DNA of 31,421 bases, taken from positions 1 to 31,421 of the forward strand of contig BPQB01000159.1 in assembly GCA_019973155.2 (NCBI GenBank), in the 5' to 3' direction. The DNA is from Phanerochaete sordida (taxonomy: Eukaryota > Basidiomycota > Agaricomycetes > Polyporales > Phanerochaetaceae). Under the pieces are notes generated by a model. It did no database searches. It had not been told where the DNA came from and worked only from the letters and a program-made list of their open reading frames with translations. The position numbers were made by a program, and so were the translations under genes. This document shows, one piece after another, positions 1 to 9,629 of the stretch. Position 1 is the stretch's first letter; each line of letters starts with the position of its first letter.

Positions 1-277
1 TCGACCGTGACCTAGTGTACAGTTTGGGGCAGCGTAGTATCCTTGTACTGTCTAGTCCGTACTCTATGTCATATATACTTGGCTGGCAAATGTGATCCAT
101 TAGTGTCGCACCATCTATGTCTATGTGGCCCGCTCTTGTGAGAGATCCAAGAAGACTGCCGCGTTGCGTCGAGGCTTGCGGTGTATGCGGCATGCGGGTG
201 AGCGCCGTGCGCTCGAGGTTAATTAGACGCGTTGACTTGTCCTCGCCCATCGGGCTTTCGCTCCGCGTCGAAAACGA
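1..277 (-). CDS. Partial ORF in left arm, paralogue of the ORF at 30930-31253
   Basis: Read on the minus strand from about 277 to the window edge, this frame is open and collinear with the right-arm ORF. Shared stretches include DKSTRLI, LERT, TPQASTQRGS, GSLTRAGH, and IDGATLMD followed by ICQPSIYDIEYGLDSTRILR. The differences in length between the copies are one, three and one codons, so all three preserve the frame. That is what a duplicated coding exon under some constraint would show. The 5' part is unclear: a 14-base difference near 280-290 breaks the frame relation, so an intron or a start near the ATG at 250-248 is likely. The 3' end lies outside the window. No known domain was recognised. 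Confidence 0.45.
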
Positions 278-607
278 CCTTCAGCTTCATCCACTTCACC
301 CATGCCCGTCTAAATCTCTACTCTCCTCTAATCTCGTCGGTCACAAACCAGCTATCTGCAAGCTGATGGTGTAATTCCCGTCCCAGCCGTCCCAGGAACG
401 GTATGGAAGGATATTCTTCTCTGCGCCGCCTATCGCTTGCTCATGCGCTCTTGTAGGCCTCCTTATATACGAATTTCTTCCCCTGGATAGATCCGTGCCG
501 CATATATCATCGCCCGACCAGACGCTGGCACCAAGCTGGGAAGGCCACGAGTGCCCTCGGGCGGTCACAAGTGGGCCTCTGCAGGGCATGCCTGACCGTG
601 ACCCGTG

Positions 608-751
608 TCATATTTGATGCGGTGAGCACCGACGACAATCGATGTATGCGCGGAAGCTTACACTCGCGTAGCAGTGCTTCGCCACTGCGCGCCGTCCAGG
701 CTTCCACATCTTCGTACTCGCGGCAGCCCATGATTCGCGCGGGCCGGACAT
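608..751 (-). CDS. Small 47-codon ORF conserved in both repeat arms
   Basis: An ATG at 751-749 opens a 47-residue frame ending at 608. It begins MSGPRESWAAASTKMWKP and contains ASVSFRAYI. The right arm holds a partner of exactly the same length with the same start and stop (30416-30559), identical at about 33 of 47 residues. The first 13 codons lie in the 40-base identical block. It may be a real small protein, an exon of a larger spliced gene, or an out-of-frame passenger of another conserved exon: the frame reading CREYEDVEAW here is open in this arm but stopped in the other. No family was recognised. Confidence 0.25.
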   Translation of the reverse strand: MSGPRESWAAASTKMWKPGRRAVAKHCYASVSFRAYIDCRRCSPHQI

Positions 752-870
752 GATCAACAGGCTTGCTGAGCGAAAAGCGGGACAGAGATATGGAGATTCA
801 GCAGAGTGCATTGTAGGACATGGTGGCGTGCTACACGCGCGTCGGGTACGCCGCTACACTGATCACCACG

Positions 871-1337
871 ATCCCACACGTCTGACGCATATATCTTCCA
901 GAGAGAGGTCAGGACGTGGAGGGGCCAATAGTCTGAGGCTGCAGCGGTACGCGTACGGCGCTTGGTAACTGCTCGTATCGAGTTTGTCCACGAAATGGCT
1001 GCGGGCCTGCGACGTGCACATTGTGGCTCTTGGGAGCACCAGGGAGACGTCGCCCAGGCGCCAGAGTCTCCGGCTCCGGGTCAGATGCATGTGCTCCTGT
1101 CAACATCTTCATAGTTTTGGGTAACGTCCTCTGTCTGATACTGATCGTCCTATGGTGCCTGTCTGGTCTCTCCTACAGTAATCGCGTGGCGACGTAGAAT
1201 GGCCGGGGCCTCAGGAAGGCGATGGCTATCTTCTGAAACACTCGCATTACATGCCTCAAAGGTCTGCAAATGCATCGCCGTTCAGGACGTGCGCCACATC
1301 CAGGTCAGCGGCACTCTAGGCGTGAGGCTGGCGACAG
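871..1337. other. No gene recognised
   Basis: Only short overlapping frames on both strands were found, with no convincing start, splice signals or domain. A weak trace of the inverted repeat may extend a little way in. Confidence 0.4.
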
Positions 1338-1649
1338 CTAATGATGAGGAGCATTGTCACGCTCTCCGATTCCCGTAGGCACCATATCATCTCGAGGTAG
1401 ATGTACAGCGCTTCGGTATAGCACGTAGATCTGCGTAATCCTCCATAGCCCAATGCATGCAGGGATTAGGAGCGTGAATACGGACTGCGACTCCGCCACT
1501 GGCACGAGTACTGAGTGCGCACGCCACATGAAGAATGCTCGCATCGCCGCCTTCGGGGCGTGCGCCGGTGCAGGGGATGCATAGGCAGGGGTTGTGTCCA
1601 GACTTGGATATTCGACCAAGTATTTGACAAGGCTCAGACTTACAGCCAT
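1338..1649 (-). CDS. Hypothetical 103-residue ORF with one hydrophobic segment
   Basis: An uninterrupted minus-strand frame starts with ATG (MAVSLSLVKYLVEYPSLD) and has an Ala/Pro-rich stretch near residues 22-35. A hydrophobic segment follows around residues 58-80 (FTLLIPACIGLWRITQIYVL), then a short basic tail. It could be a single-pass membrane protein or an exon of a spliced gene. No homologue was recognised, and chance is possible at this length. Confidence 0.25.
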   Translation of the reverse strand: MAVSLSLVKYLVEYPSLDTTPAYASPAPAHAPKAAMRAFFMWRAHSVLVPVAESQSVFTLLIPACIGLWRITQIYVLYRSAVHLPRDDMVPTGIGERDNAPHH

Positions 1650-2051
1650 CTTGCGTCGGGAGCTACACGTTAGACCAAAGGATACTATTAACCGGCTTCG
1701 CTGGGGCTAGCTACTCTACTTATTCGCTACAGAGCTTCATGTCATATCCGGAAAGTGTATCGCTACAGGGGAGAACAAGAAACCAATACAATCAATCCTG
1801 CGTGCGAGTCCTAAGTCCTGAGGCCAGAGCTGGAAAACAGTCCAAATCATGCAGAGGTGCGGTGGGACGAGAAGGCGTTGGTTCGGAGAAGCAGAGAAGA
1901 GCGCGAGGTCTAGATTCCAAGTAGTACAAGAGTAGACCTTCTTGCTGTCCAGGCTGAGAGACCGAGGCGACAGATGATGACGAGGGCAGAGACAGGGGAA
2001 CGAGAGCGTGGTACAAGCGATTATTCGCTTGAACACAGCGTGAACCGCGTC
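1650..2051. other. 3' flank of gene A, no gene recognised
   Basis: This stretch lies downstream of the gene A stop codon. It probably contains the 3' untranslated region and terminator of A. The short frames here overlap each other and lack coding character. Confidence 0.4.
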
Positions 2052-3445
2052 TTAGTTCTCGGCTGCCTCCTTGCAGCTGCTGGAAGTGCGCTCGAAGGCG
2101 GTGTAGAGCAGGCTCTCGCCAAGGTTGATGCCGGGGAGGTTGATCATCTCGAGTGCGTCGCCGCTATTCGAAGGGCATAGTTCAGGAAAAGCCAGGAGGC
2201 CCGCTTTCTGTAGGTCCGGGGTATCGATGCAAACGTTTTCGAGGTATACGCCGATCTCTTCCACGGTTGGCATCGAGGTCGGGAACATGAAGCCGATGCC
2301 ATTGATTATGTCGTCGGTCGTCGGGGCGACCTGGTCCTTCTCGCTGTGCAGGGGCTCTGGTCGAAGGTAGAATTGGCTGAAAAACGCGGCCGGTGCGCGC
2401 CCCAGGGCGCCTGCGCGTTGACGATTGAGCAAAGATGCCGAGGTCGAGCGGGGTCTGCGGCTAGGGCTGATGCCGCAGAGCAGGGCAAGGACATCGACCG
2501 GGGTTCGGGGTTGCGTCATGGCCCACTGCGCGGCAAAGGATTGCCAGCCCTGGATGATGATGGCAGTAACGACGCAGAAGAGGATGTATCGAAAGGCATC
2601 CGGGCTAAGCAGGGGGGGCCGTGGGGTGTCATCAGGCGTCGAAGGACCAATTAGCGGCGGCTGAGAGCGTGGAGAACGGGGAACTGAGTGGACGTATGCC
2701 GGCGACGTCCGTGTATCTGACGGAAGAGGGCTGTATAGCCAGTCCGATGAGCGGGTGCGTCGACGTAGCAAGTATAACAGCGCACCTTGTTATGCTGGAT
2801 GCCTCGAGGGCCGTACTAAGGCCAGAGCCCGAGAGAACTGCAGACACGATAGTCATGGTCGCGTCCGATGGCGCCGACGAGCTGAGCGAATATGCGTCCC
2901 GTCAGGTGACATAGGGGGGATAACGTTGACACAAACTCACGTAGTCGAAGCGGTACCGTTCAGAGAGACCGAGCCGACTTCGCTTGCAGAGACTGTCGCG
3001 GTGTCGTTCCCAGGTGCTGGCGCGGCGTCGCTCGTAGAGGTTGCCGCTGATTGGACCGGGATTGTCGTGGTCGCTGCATCGGCGGTCTTTGGATCGACAG
3101 GTTCGACTGACCAGTTGTCAGGTTCGAGGTGCCATGGCCTTGTGATCCGCGTGTGTGACCACGGAACGGGGTCGGGGGCGGGCACAGATCTGTTCAAACG
3201 TGAATAAACCAGGACTAGAAGGGAACAAGGCAGCGGGGAACATACTCAAGACAAACCATTTCATCGGGGTACTCGCTTTCTGGAGCAAAACAGCCCTTGC
3301 CTCTCATCCTCGGCGTAGAAGTAAGCGTAGCCTTGAGTTTTCGCATGAATGCGTCGAAATATTTCACGCGCTCTTCTCCAGGCATCATCCAGTCGAACAC
3401 GAGCGCGGAAAGGACGCCCCCAATGAGTAGCGTGAGAGGTTCCAT
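2052..3445 (-). CDS. Gene A: two-TM protein, 398 aa, paralogue of B and C
   Basis: Model: exons 3445-3273, 3189-2941, 2881-2786 and 2730-2052, giving 398 residues. The last two introns are 59 and 55 bp; the first (83 bp, non-consensus donor GTACCC) is the least certain splice. The start ATG has a purine at -3. Residues 4-18 are hydrophobic and are followed by W19-M-M21-P22 and Y29, which match B and C position for position. A Ser/Thr/Pro-rich linker leads to a second hydrophobic segment at about 220-239, ending IIIQGWQSF. The tail of about 155 residues is moderately polar. All introns are phase 2. The second segment suggests a membrane protein; the first could be a signal anchor. I do not recognise the family and assign no function. 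Gene A lies in tandem downstream of the J-protein gene. Confidence 0.75.
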
Positions 3446-4283
3446 GTCAGCTTGAGATATAAGAAGATGGAGGTGAGAGGCAAGAGGAACGAGAGTCGGG
3501 GCCTGCAGCCAGGGAGGGATATGGAGAACTGACGTTGGATGTCGTACTGGGAGAAGCGCGCCGGAATAGGAATGTCCCTATATCGGGACGGGCCTCGTCG
3601 CTCCGACGTCGTTAGAGGCTACCGCATGTCGGTCCGCTATTCGTCGCAGCGAGCGTAGGGCTGGACAAGGTCGTGGAGACAATGCTAGTATTGCGTCGCC
3701 CAGCCAGCCGCCGTCATCGTTGTTAGCGCGCTGCTGCGCGCTCAACGTCAACGTTCAACGAGTCATACTAGTCATGGCGCGGGTGCCGAGTTACTAATTA
3801 AGCGGCAACCTCTGTACCTTGCCTCCACCCTTGTCCGTCCACAGCTTTTCGCATTCGGCCATAATTCCAAATGTTCACGTGTTCACAGAGCAGATACATG
3901 CTGCCATCAGAATTACGAGGCCCTCTGCAAAAACCGGCGTTGGCGCTAGCGGGTTCAAAGGCCTAGTCACAGTCGCCACCTTCGAACAGATACCCTACCA
4001 CTCGGTGCGTCTCGCATTCGACTGCAAGTAGCACCCAGAGCACCGGTCAAAGGAGCCGTTCATAAGGGTTGAATTGGAGGAGCGGTCGCCGGCAGACGGC
4101 ACGTGCAATTCGGAGGCTGCCAGAAGGTACGTAGCTGTACCAATGAGCGTGCGGTACTTTCATCATGTGGGGAAGAACCAGGATATCTGCTATATCAAAC
4201 GTGCTAGTCAAGGAAACATACGCGGCTCTTCCGGGGGTATACGTGTGCCACTACAGATGTTGGAAGGGCTGAGAGAACGGACG
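3446..4283. other. Intergenic: promoter side of gene A, 3' side of J-protein gene
   Basis: This 838-base gap separates two minus-strand genes. It should hold the promoter of gene A and the 3' end of the J-protein transcript. No open frame with start, splice or codon support was found on either strand. Confidence 0.5.
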
Positions 4284-5056
4284 TCATCCAGCCGTTTCCT
4301 CGTTTATATCCTGATGCGCATCATTAGTACACAGGTTCGCACCAAGGCGTACAACGGAGGCGTACCTGGACATGAGCGTCGGCTTTTAACCGACTGCCAG
4401 GCTTGTTCACAGCGGCAACCATGATATGAACAGGAGCCTCGATGGCATAAAGTTCAGGCTGGGTTCGACCGAACCGCGGTACTCTATTGGACACAAAGAG
4501 GTGCCAAATGAGCGGGCAGACGACCCACAAGCCCAGCAGCCACAATATGTTCTTAGGGGGACAGCGTGGTAAGTATCATGCAGTCTGCGTTGAGCTCGTT
4601 CATTCACCTTCTGCGGCGCAGCCTGCGGGATAACCAGAGCCTTGGGGATCACCTTGTCGCACCTGAGCTTCGCGTGAGTGTGAAATATCGCCGAGGCTAC
4701 ATGTGACTGACTTCTCGCGTTGTTTTTCGTCCTTCAGCAAGGCGTAGACGTCATTCACCAAGGCGTAGCGCTTCGTTGCGGCTGCGACGTCTCCGCGCAC
4801 CTTGTCAGGGCTTCGCACAGGCGTCAGTAAAAGATGGCTTCGCCAGATTGTATACATACTGCTGCGTTCTGGAAATATTACGGTAAGCCTGCTTGATCTC
4901 TTCCAGGTTCGCTTGGCCGTCGACGTTCAGAAAGGAATACAACGTGGCGTGTGGTCCTGACCTGAGGTGAGAGACTATTTGCTCGGTCTGTTTATAAACA
5001 CAGCGTACCATCGAGAGCTTTGACTGCTTTCGCAGCGATCGTGCACGGGTTATCAT
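4284..5056 (-). CDS. Membrane-anchored DnaJ-domain (Hsp40-like) protein
   Basis: Five exons: 5056-4860, 4810-4712, 4662-4608, 4551-4366 and 4310-4284; 187 residues. The introns are 49, 49, 56 and 55 bp; the last has a perfect TACTAAT branch site. The J domain covers about residues 36-99: ATLYSFLNVDG, then EEIKQAYRNISR, H66-P67-D68-K, and RYALVNDVYALLKDEKQREK. The catalytic HPD triplet exists only after splicing, because intron 1 interrupts the His codon. J proteins use HPD to stimulate Hsp70 ATPase. A hydrophobic segment at 118-136 (ILWLLGLWVVCPLIWHLF) should anchor the protein in a membrane. The N-terminus is basic with few acidic residues, so mitochondrial or ER placement is possible but unproven. 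The stop codon is in the 27-base last exon. It probably shares its promoter region with the divergent gene B. Confidence 0.88.
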
Positions 5057-5607
5057 CCTAAAGTATGGTCGTACGGTCAGCTCTTGATCAAGCCCTCAAC
5101 TTCATCACACGAACCTCAACGACAAGACCCCCTCTGTGACATTTTGAAGGACATCACAAGGAGCCAGTATGGAAATGAGATCGATACAGCATAGAGCGGG
5201 AGAGCACCAAGTCAGATCAAGTTCGTTGGAGGGAGTCGTCAACGGTGAAGCTGGCTTACGTTTGGTCGTATCCAGATTGCGCACCCAACGAGGGCGCAAA
5301 AAGGGCATAGAGCAAAAACAAGATAAAAGGGTGCATCAGAGGCAAGTCAGCTACACGACGAGCTCAGCGCGGGATGGTGGAAGGAAGGAAGAGTAAAAGT
5401 CGCTCACGAAGGGCGGGCGCGTCGGCGACGCGCTGCTGGAGCCATGACCAAATCGAGCCCAGTGAATCTCCTGAATCGGACGTGCTTCTTTACGACTTCG
5501 ATGAGGTCTAGTACCCAAAACGGCCGTTTTGTGTTGCCCCCCCCATCTCTCTCTTCAACCACCAACATCTACACCGCCTGGAACGCTGCTGGCAGCCCCA
5601 TCCCACC
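5057..5607. promoter_or_regulatory. Divergent intergenic region between J-protein gene and gene B
   Basis: 551 bases separate the start codons of two oppositely oriented genes, so both promoters must lie here. A run of seven C followed by CT-rich sequence (about 5537-5568) lies 40-70 bases before the gene B ATG. Pyrimidine-rich stretches of this kind are common at fungal transcription starts. No clear TATA box was identified. Confidence 0.45.
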
Positions 5608-7576
5608 ATGACTCCGGAGCTGTCTCTCATCTTTTGGACGTTTGGCGTTCTCTTCTTTTCCTGGGGGATCCCTCGAAGTGCATGGGAGGAGTATTTCAAT
5701 GCCGACCTCTTCACGACGGGAGTGCTCCGCGCCGCGGCTACTCCTCTGATGCTCGCGCGCAACGTACTCGAGCACATCACTTCGGATTTGGGTTTGCATG
5801 TCTGGTATGTATGCATGCACATTATTATTCATGCTCGGGGCTAATCGTTGAGTCCGAAATGGTGCAGGTCGAACGGGCGGGGAGAGGACGTCGACAACGA
5901 TGATGACGCAGGGACGATATATGAGGCGAAGGACGCTCAGGTAGCATCCGCGTCTCACTCAGGGTATGTCAAATAAATGCTCTATGTACCTCCACTCCTG
6001 CCTCATACATTCGTTCTGTGGCACCAGATCTCCACAAGCAGACTCGATTCCGCCCACGAACATTGTGGATCAAATCCAACCTCCGAGCGATGACCTTAAC
6101 ACCGCCAATACTGGCCAGAGCGAGGATAGTTCCCCTTATATCCGGGCCGAGGCTACCGCGGATATGTGAGTGTTCAGATCGTGTAGCGAGTTCGATGTAA
6201 GAAGCTCACTCGGCGTAATATAGGGAAGCTCCTGCAGGCAGTTCAGTTATACCCGACGCCGCCAATAATATCGTGTCGCGTGTCCTAGCAGGAGACTCAC
6301 TTCCCGAGGCGTACAAGCAGTCTGCTCCTGATCATAGTCCCAAGTGCGTCATGACACCCCTTGTGATCGCCAATTTGCCTCTAACACATCGCGCAACCGC
6401 AGCCTGGGTTTGACGTGCGAGTCTACCCAGCAACCATTGGTGACAGCGCCGCCCACGTTTGCGTCGAAGACGTTGCCTCACCCTCATACATTCCCTGGAC
6501 CATACATCGGACACATCTTCCACGAACGCGATACACCGGAGGTCGTCCTAGCCAAAACGCTCCTATGTGCGATCCTCGCGCTATGCTTCATCAGAGGCTG
6601 TCAATCCTTGTACTGGACTTGGCAGGCTCTCCATGGGAGTTTTGCGGAGCGGACCTGGGCTTTTATCAAGAGCTTTATCGCGTCCGGTACTCAATCGCCT
6701 CTTCCCGACGCAGACATGCCTCCAAGCGAGAAGGTCGCGACGACCACTCCATCGGGATCTGGTGTGCAGGTCGTCAGTCCCCCAGATCGTTCTGCCGTCA
6801 TCGCCGAGCGGTTCGAGAGTTCAGAACCACCGAGTCCTACCCCTCCGAGCAACAGCTTGTTACCGGAGAAGCGCGTGCTCCGACTCGTCACTAAGGGCAG
6901 CATGGACCTTCGGGCACAGTTCAACTCGAGCGCAGCCAGCAGCTCCCCTCCGTCGCATCCTACCAACGCGGATGGTGGTCTCAAATCCGCGTCAGAGAGC
7001 CGTTGCAAATCGGAATCAAGATCCCAACACGACTCAGCATCTCATTTCGAGTCCGAGCCAGAAGACCATCTCACAGACGAGTCAGAAAGCCGCTGCACAG
7101 TCGAGTCTGAAGACGGTTGCACAGACGAGTCCGACGGCGATTGCACAGACGAGTCCGACGACGATTGCACAGACGAGTCCGAAGGCGATTGCAAATCCGA
7201 GTCAAACCCTGAAGACGAGTCGGCATCTCCCTCGGAGTCCGAGCCCGAAGACCAGCTCACAGACGAGTCTGAAGAGGACATGTCTTCGTTCGCGAAGGCA
7301 ATGGCCGCGACCGACCCCAAGCTGCGGAGAGCTTCGTCGATGAGACCAAAGTTCGGTGATCAGGGAATCCCGGGGGGCAGCGCGGACTATGGCGTCTTGA
7401 CAACTCCAACCCGGCGAGAATACTCCAAGCGGGGACGATCCATGCCGTCCCTTGGCGATCCCCGGTCTCCTCAAGCTGCGCTGGACCGCGGCTACGGGCA
7501 GGTGAAGAAGTCGCGCGAGTTGCAGCGCGGCGCTGCGAGGGACGCGCGTCGTAAGCAGACATCGCTATGGGTCTAG
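5608..7576 (+). CDS. Gene B: two-TM protein with acidic Cys repeats, 574 aa
   Basis: Five exons: 5608-5804, 5868-5963, 6028-6165, 6224-6343 and 6403-7576. The four introns are 58-64 bp and all phase 2. The start ATG sits in a good context (ACCATGA). The N-terminus is hydrophobic to residue 18, then W19-G-I21-P22 and Y29, aligning without gaps to A and C. A variable Ser/Thr/Asp-rich linker follows. The second hydrophobic segment (about 230-257) contains LLCAILALCFIRGCQSLYW, close to gene A. After it comes a long tail with about five 8-residue units of the type CTDES(D/E)xD (24-base tandem repeats at 7094-7213), inside a Ser/Glu/Asp-rich block near residues 389-480. The end is basic (KKSRELQRGAARDARRKQ). 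Membrane location is inferred and function is unknown. It is divergent from the J-protein gene. Confidence 0.82.
7094..7213 (+). repeat. 24-bp coding tandem repeat in gene B
   Basis: Five consecutive units start with TGC at 7094, 7118, 7142, 7166 and 7190. The middle three are nearly identical. Each encodes Cys plus a Thr/Ser-Asp/Glu-rich heptad. The repeat length is a multiple of three, so copy-number change would not break the frame. Confidence 0.9.
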
Positions 7577-8636
7577 TTTGGGTTGGGAGTAGATTCCACG
7601 CGGGTCGTGGTGGATTCAGATTCGAAGCAGTGGACCAGGAGGCGGTCGAGCGTGGCTTAGCCAAGTATCGTCCTCAGCTTCCGTCCTTGCTCACACACAT
7701 CCTATGCTTCACTTCCTTCATACTCTTCACGTCGCGTTCTTACAATATGTCGCACCTATTTTCTGTAGGCTGATATAATATCATCATGTCCCCGAGTATG
7801 AACTGTGCGAGGATCGGCCTGAGGCATGGGTGCATTGTCGGATGCCTTCCGCGAGCAGTTGGTGCGGCATCCGCGCGCGAGCGAAGGTTACTCTCGAGTA
7901 TGCGGGACCGGGCGCGCCATTTGTAGGGAAACGGCTATTTCAATAGCGAGGACACGACGAGTACAAGGGCACCGCTATCTTTCTAGGCACATTCCGCTTG
8001 AGGCCCGTTCGTGTATCGGCGTTGGGTATTGCAAGTCGCGAGAGCGAGAGAGGAAATTCATTCTGAACGTGTCGTACGCCAGAGCGCATGTGACACGGCC
8101 ACTATGATGGAGATTCAGTGCAAAGCACTTCGGCCGAGGGACAGAAACGTACCATATGCGACTATATCATGACTTGCGGACGCCGCTGAGCCACTTGCGT
8201 GGCCGGCCGTCCTATGCCTGGACGCATATATCCAAGACTTTGCGACGAGCGCCTGGACAATTGGTTGCGCATCTGGGCGTATAAACCATCCGTAGACATC
8301 AGCCATGGCCTATATAAGGATGACTTGGTAGATACTACTTACCGCGCGCGGAATTTCAGCCAGAACGCGGTCGTTAAGCGAGTCGCATTACGACCCAGCC
8401 TGCCACTACCGATTTCAGTTCTATTCACGCACTCTTCTCTATCCAAATAGCCAATCGTGACGGGTGGGTTAAAAGATATTGCGAAATTCTGGCGGTGAAT
8501 AATCGCCTCGTCAGCGGCGCGAGGTCGTCTCCAGTGGACTTTCCATACGTACCGATTGGGCCGGGTTTACGATACACATCCTCCCCCGATCCCCTTCATC
8601 GTGCTCTTCATAGCAGTTGATAGCGAAGGTGTCGTG
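7577..8636. other. No gene recognised downstream of gene B
   Basis: The first 200 bases are likely the 3' end of gene B; AT-rich TATAATATC lies near 7774. The remainder has short frames only. A TATATAAG sequence at 8311-8318 has no convincing gene at the expected distance on either strand. Confidence 0.4.
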
Positions 8637-8849
8637 TCACCTCGCATCTCGTTGTACTGGAAAGGCTGTAGCGGTTCTGTGTGCGGCCGGGTCGGCATTC
8701 TGATTCGAGCTAGGCCCTTCAGCAGGAATTCCGTGTGCACATGGCCCAGAGTTGCAAAGGCGCAGCTTAAAAATAGAGTCTGGGTAAGCCATCTGAAGGT
8801 GTGAGCAGAAGAGGCAAAATGAGAGAAAAAGCAGCGCACGAAATGGCAT
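8637..8849 (-). CDS. Possible small secreted protein, 70 aa
   Basis: An ATG at 8849-8847 opens MPFRALLFLSFCLFCSHLQMA, which has the shape of a signal peptide: a basic residue at 4, then about 14 hydrophobic residues. Two further cysteines follow at CNSGPC. The frame stops after 70 residues, though the sequence at the stop (GAG/GTGACA) could also be a splice donor leading to another exon. No family was recognised. The call rests only on the N-terminal profile. Confidence 0.25.
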   Translation of the reverse strand: MPFRALLFLSFCLFCSHLQMAYPDSIFKLRLCNSGPCAHGIPAEGPSSNQNADPAAHRTATAFPVQRDAR

Positions 8850-9279
8850 CGCTGGTCCGAGAAATGCCAGAGCAGGAGAATGCAGACATCTATGTCTCTG
8901 ATTGCGCGTGTATTTGACCAGGTCTAAGCTTTTCCAGGGATATAATCAGCGGTAGTCCTAGTTGTAAGCTAGGAGCGTACCGTGGTGTATCGGCTGGAAG
9001 CCATCCCCAGCGGGCCACATCCCTCCCGGAGTCGCGGCTTGCGCATCATGTCGCTGAAAGCGAGGCCTGTCGATGAGCGAAGGCACGAAGTATGAGCGTT
9101 GCCACCATGGGTCTGATGACAGAGAGTAGAATCGGCGACGAGGAGGACATAACAGAGTGCGGACACCCTCTCGAGGCGAGAGTAAGAGACAGATCGCGGT
9201 CGTCGCGCTTTGCATGGCCTTATCTTATCATTGGATCGGCCACTTGGGCGCCTGATCAACCACGCCAACGCACCCAAGG
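8850..9279. other. Left flank of the transposon, no gene recognised
   Basis: No frame continues across the insertion point at 9280, when the left flank is joined to the sequence after 13798, in a way that suggests an interrupted gene. The target appears intergenic. Confidence 0.4.
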
Positions 9280-9281
9280 TA

Positions 9282-9308
9282 CTGTACCGTTTTTACCAAC
9301 AGTTCACG
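9282..9308 (+). repeat. Left terminal inverted repeat
   Basis: 27 bases starting CTGTACCG, an exact reverse complement of 13770-13796 and immediately preceded by TA. Confidence 0.95.
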
Positions 9309-9400
9309 CCCTGTGACCCGTGACACCGAAACTTGGACGAGTTCACAGTTCACGGACCTGCCGTGACCCGGACGCCAGTTCACGGCCGCCGCCGGTTCAC
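9302..9400. repeat. Subterminal GTTCAC motif cluster, left end
   Basis: GTTCAC occurs at 9302, 9341, 9348, 9378 and 9395. On the right side it occurs at 13711 and 13742, with an inverted copy at 13771. Repeated subterminal motifs are typical transposase-binding candidates in DNA transposons; binding here is inferred. Confidence 0.65.
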
Positions 9401-9629
9401 TTGGGCGCCCCGCCGCCCGCCACTCCGTACGCGTAAGGATAGTCCACTTCCATACGCTCAACAATGCCGAGCAGCATGACAACGCGCCGTTGTTACCCGT
9501 AAATGAGCGCGATCTGCTCCCTGTAGCTGTACAGTACCAGCGCCACTGGCGCTCTGGCCGCAATTTGTTGAAACAATATTTGGTGTATTTCTGATAATTT
9601 CGGCCGGGCCCTGTGAACTGCTATTCAAC

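Larger units (their letters stand above)
1..870. repeat. Left arm of a window-spanning inverted repeat
   Basis: This arm is the reverse complement of roughly 30300-31197. Bases 1-119 match 31197-31079 with a single difference, at position 92. Further in, the arms diverge and carry many indels but stay alignable. They include a perfect 40-base block (712-751 against 30416-30455). Beyond about 870 I can no longer follow the match. Base 1 is the window edge, so the repeat may continue to the left. Inverted paralogous duplication, the ends of a large mobile element or an assembly palindrome are all possible; the inward divergence argues against a simple assembly artefact. Confidence 0.93.

Noticed and set aside
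1737..2036. Minus-strand ORF of 99 codons downstream of gene A
   Set aside because: No coding preference or domain; best explained as 3' untranslated sequence of gene A.
7094..7213. Regular repeats considered as a CRISPR array
   Set aside because: Contiguous coding repeats without spacers, in a eukaryotic gene.
6567..7343. Second plus-strand ORF of 258 codons overlapping gene B
   Set aside because: Out of frame with the spliced gene B; its length follows from the repetitive GAC/GAG/TCC codons.
8311..8318. TATATAAG as a TATA box
   Set aside because: No supported gene starts at a suitable distance on either strand.
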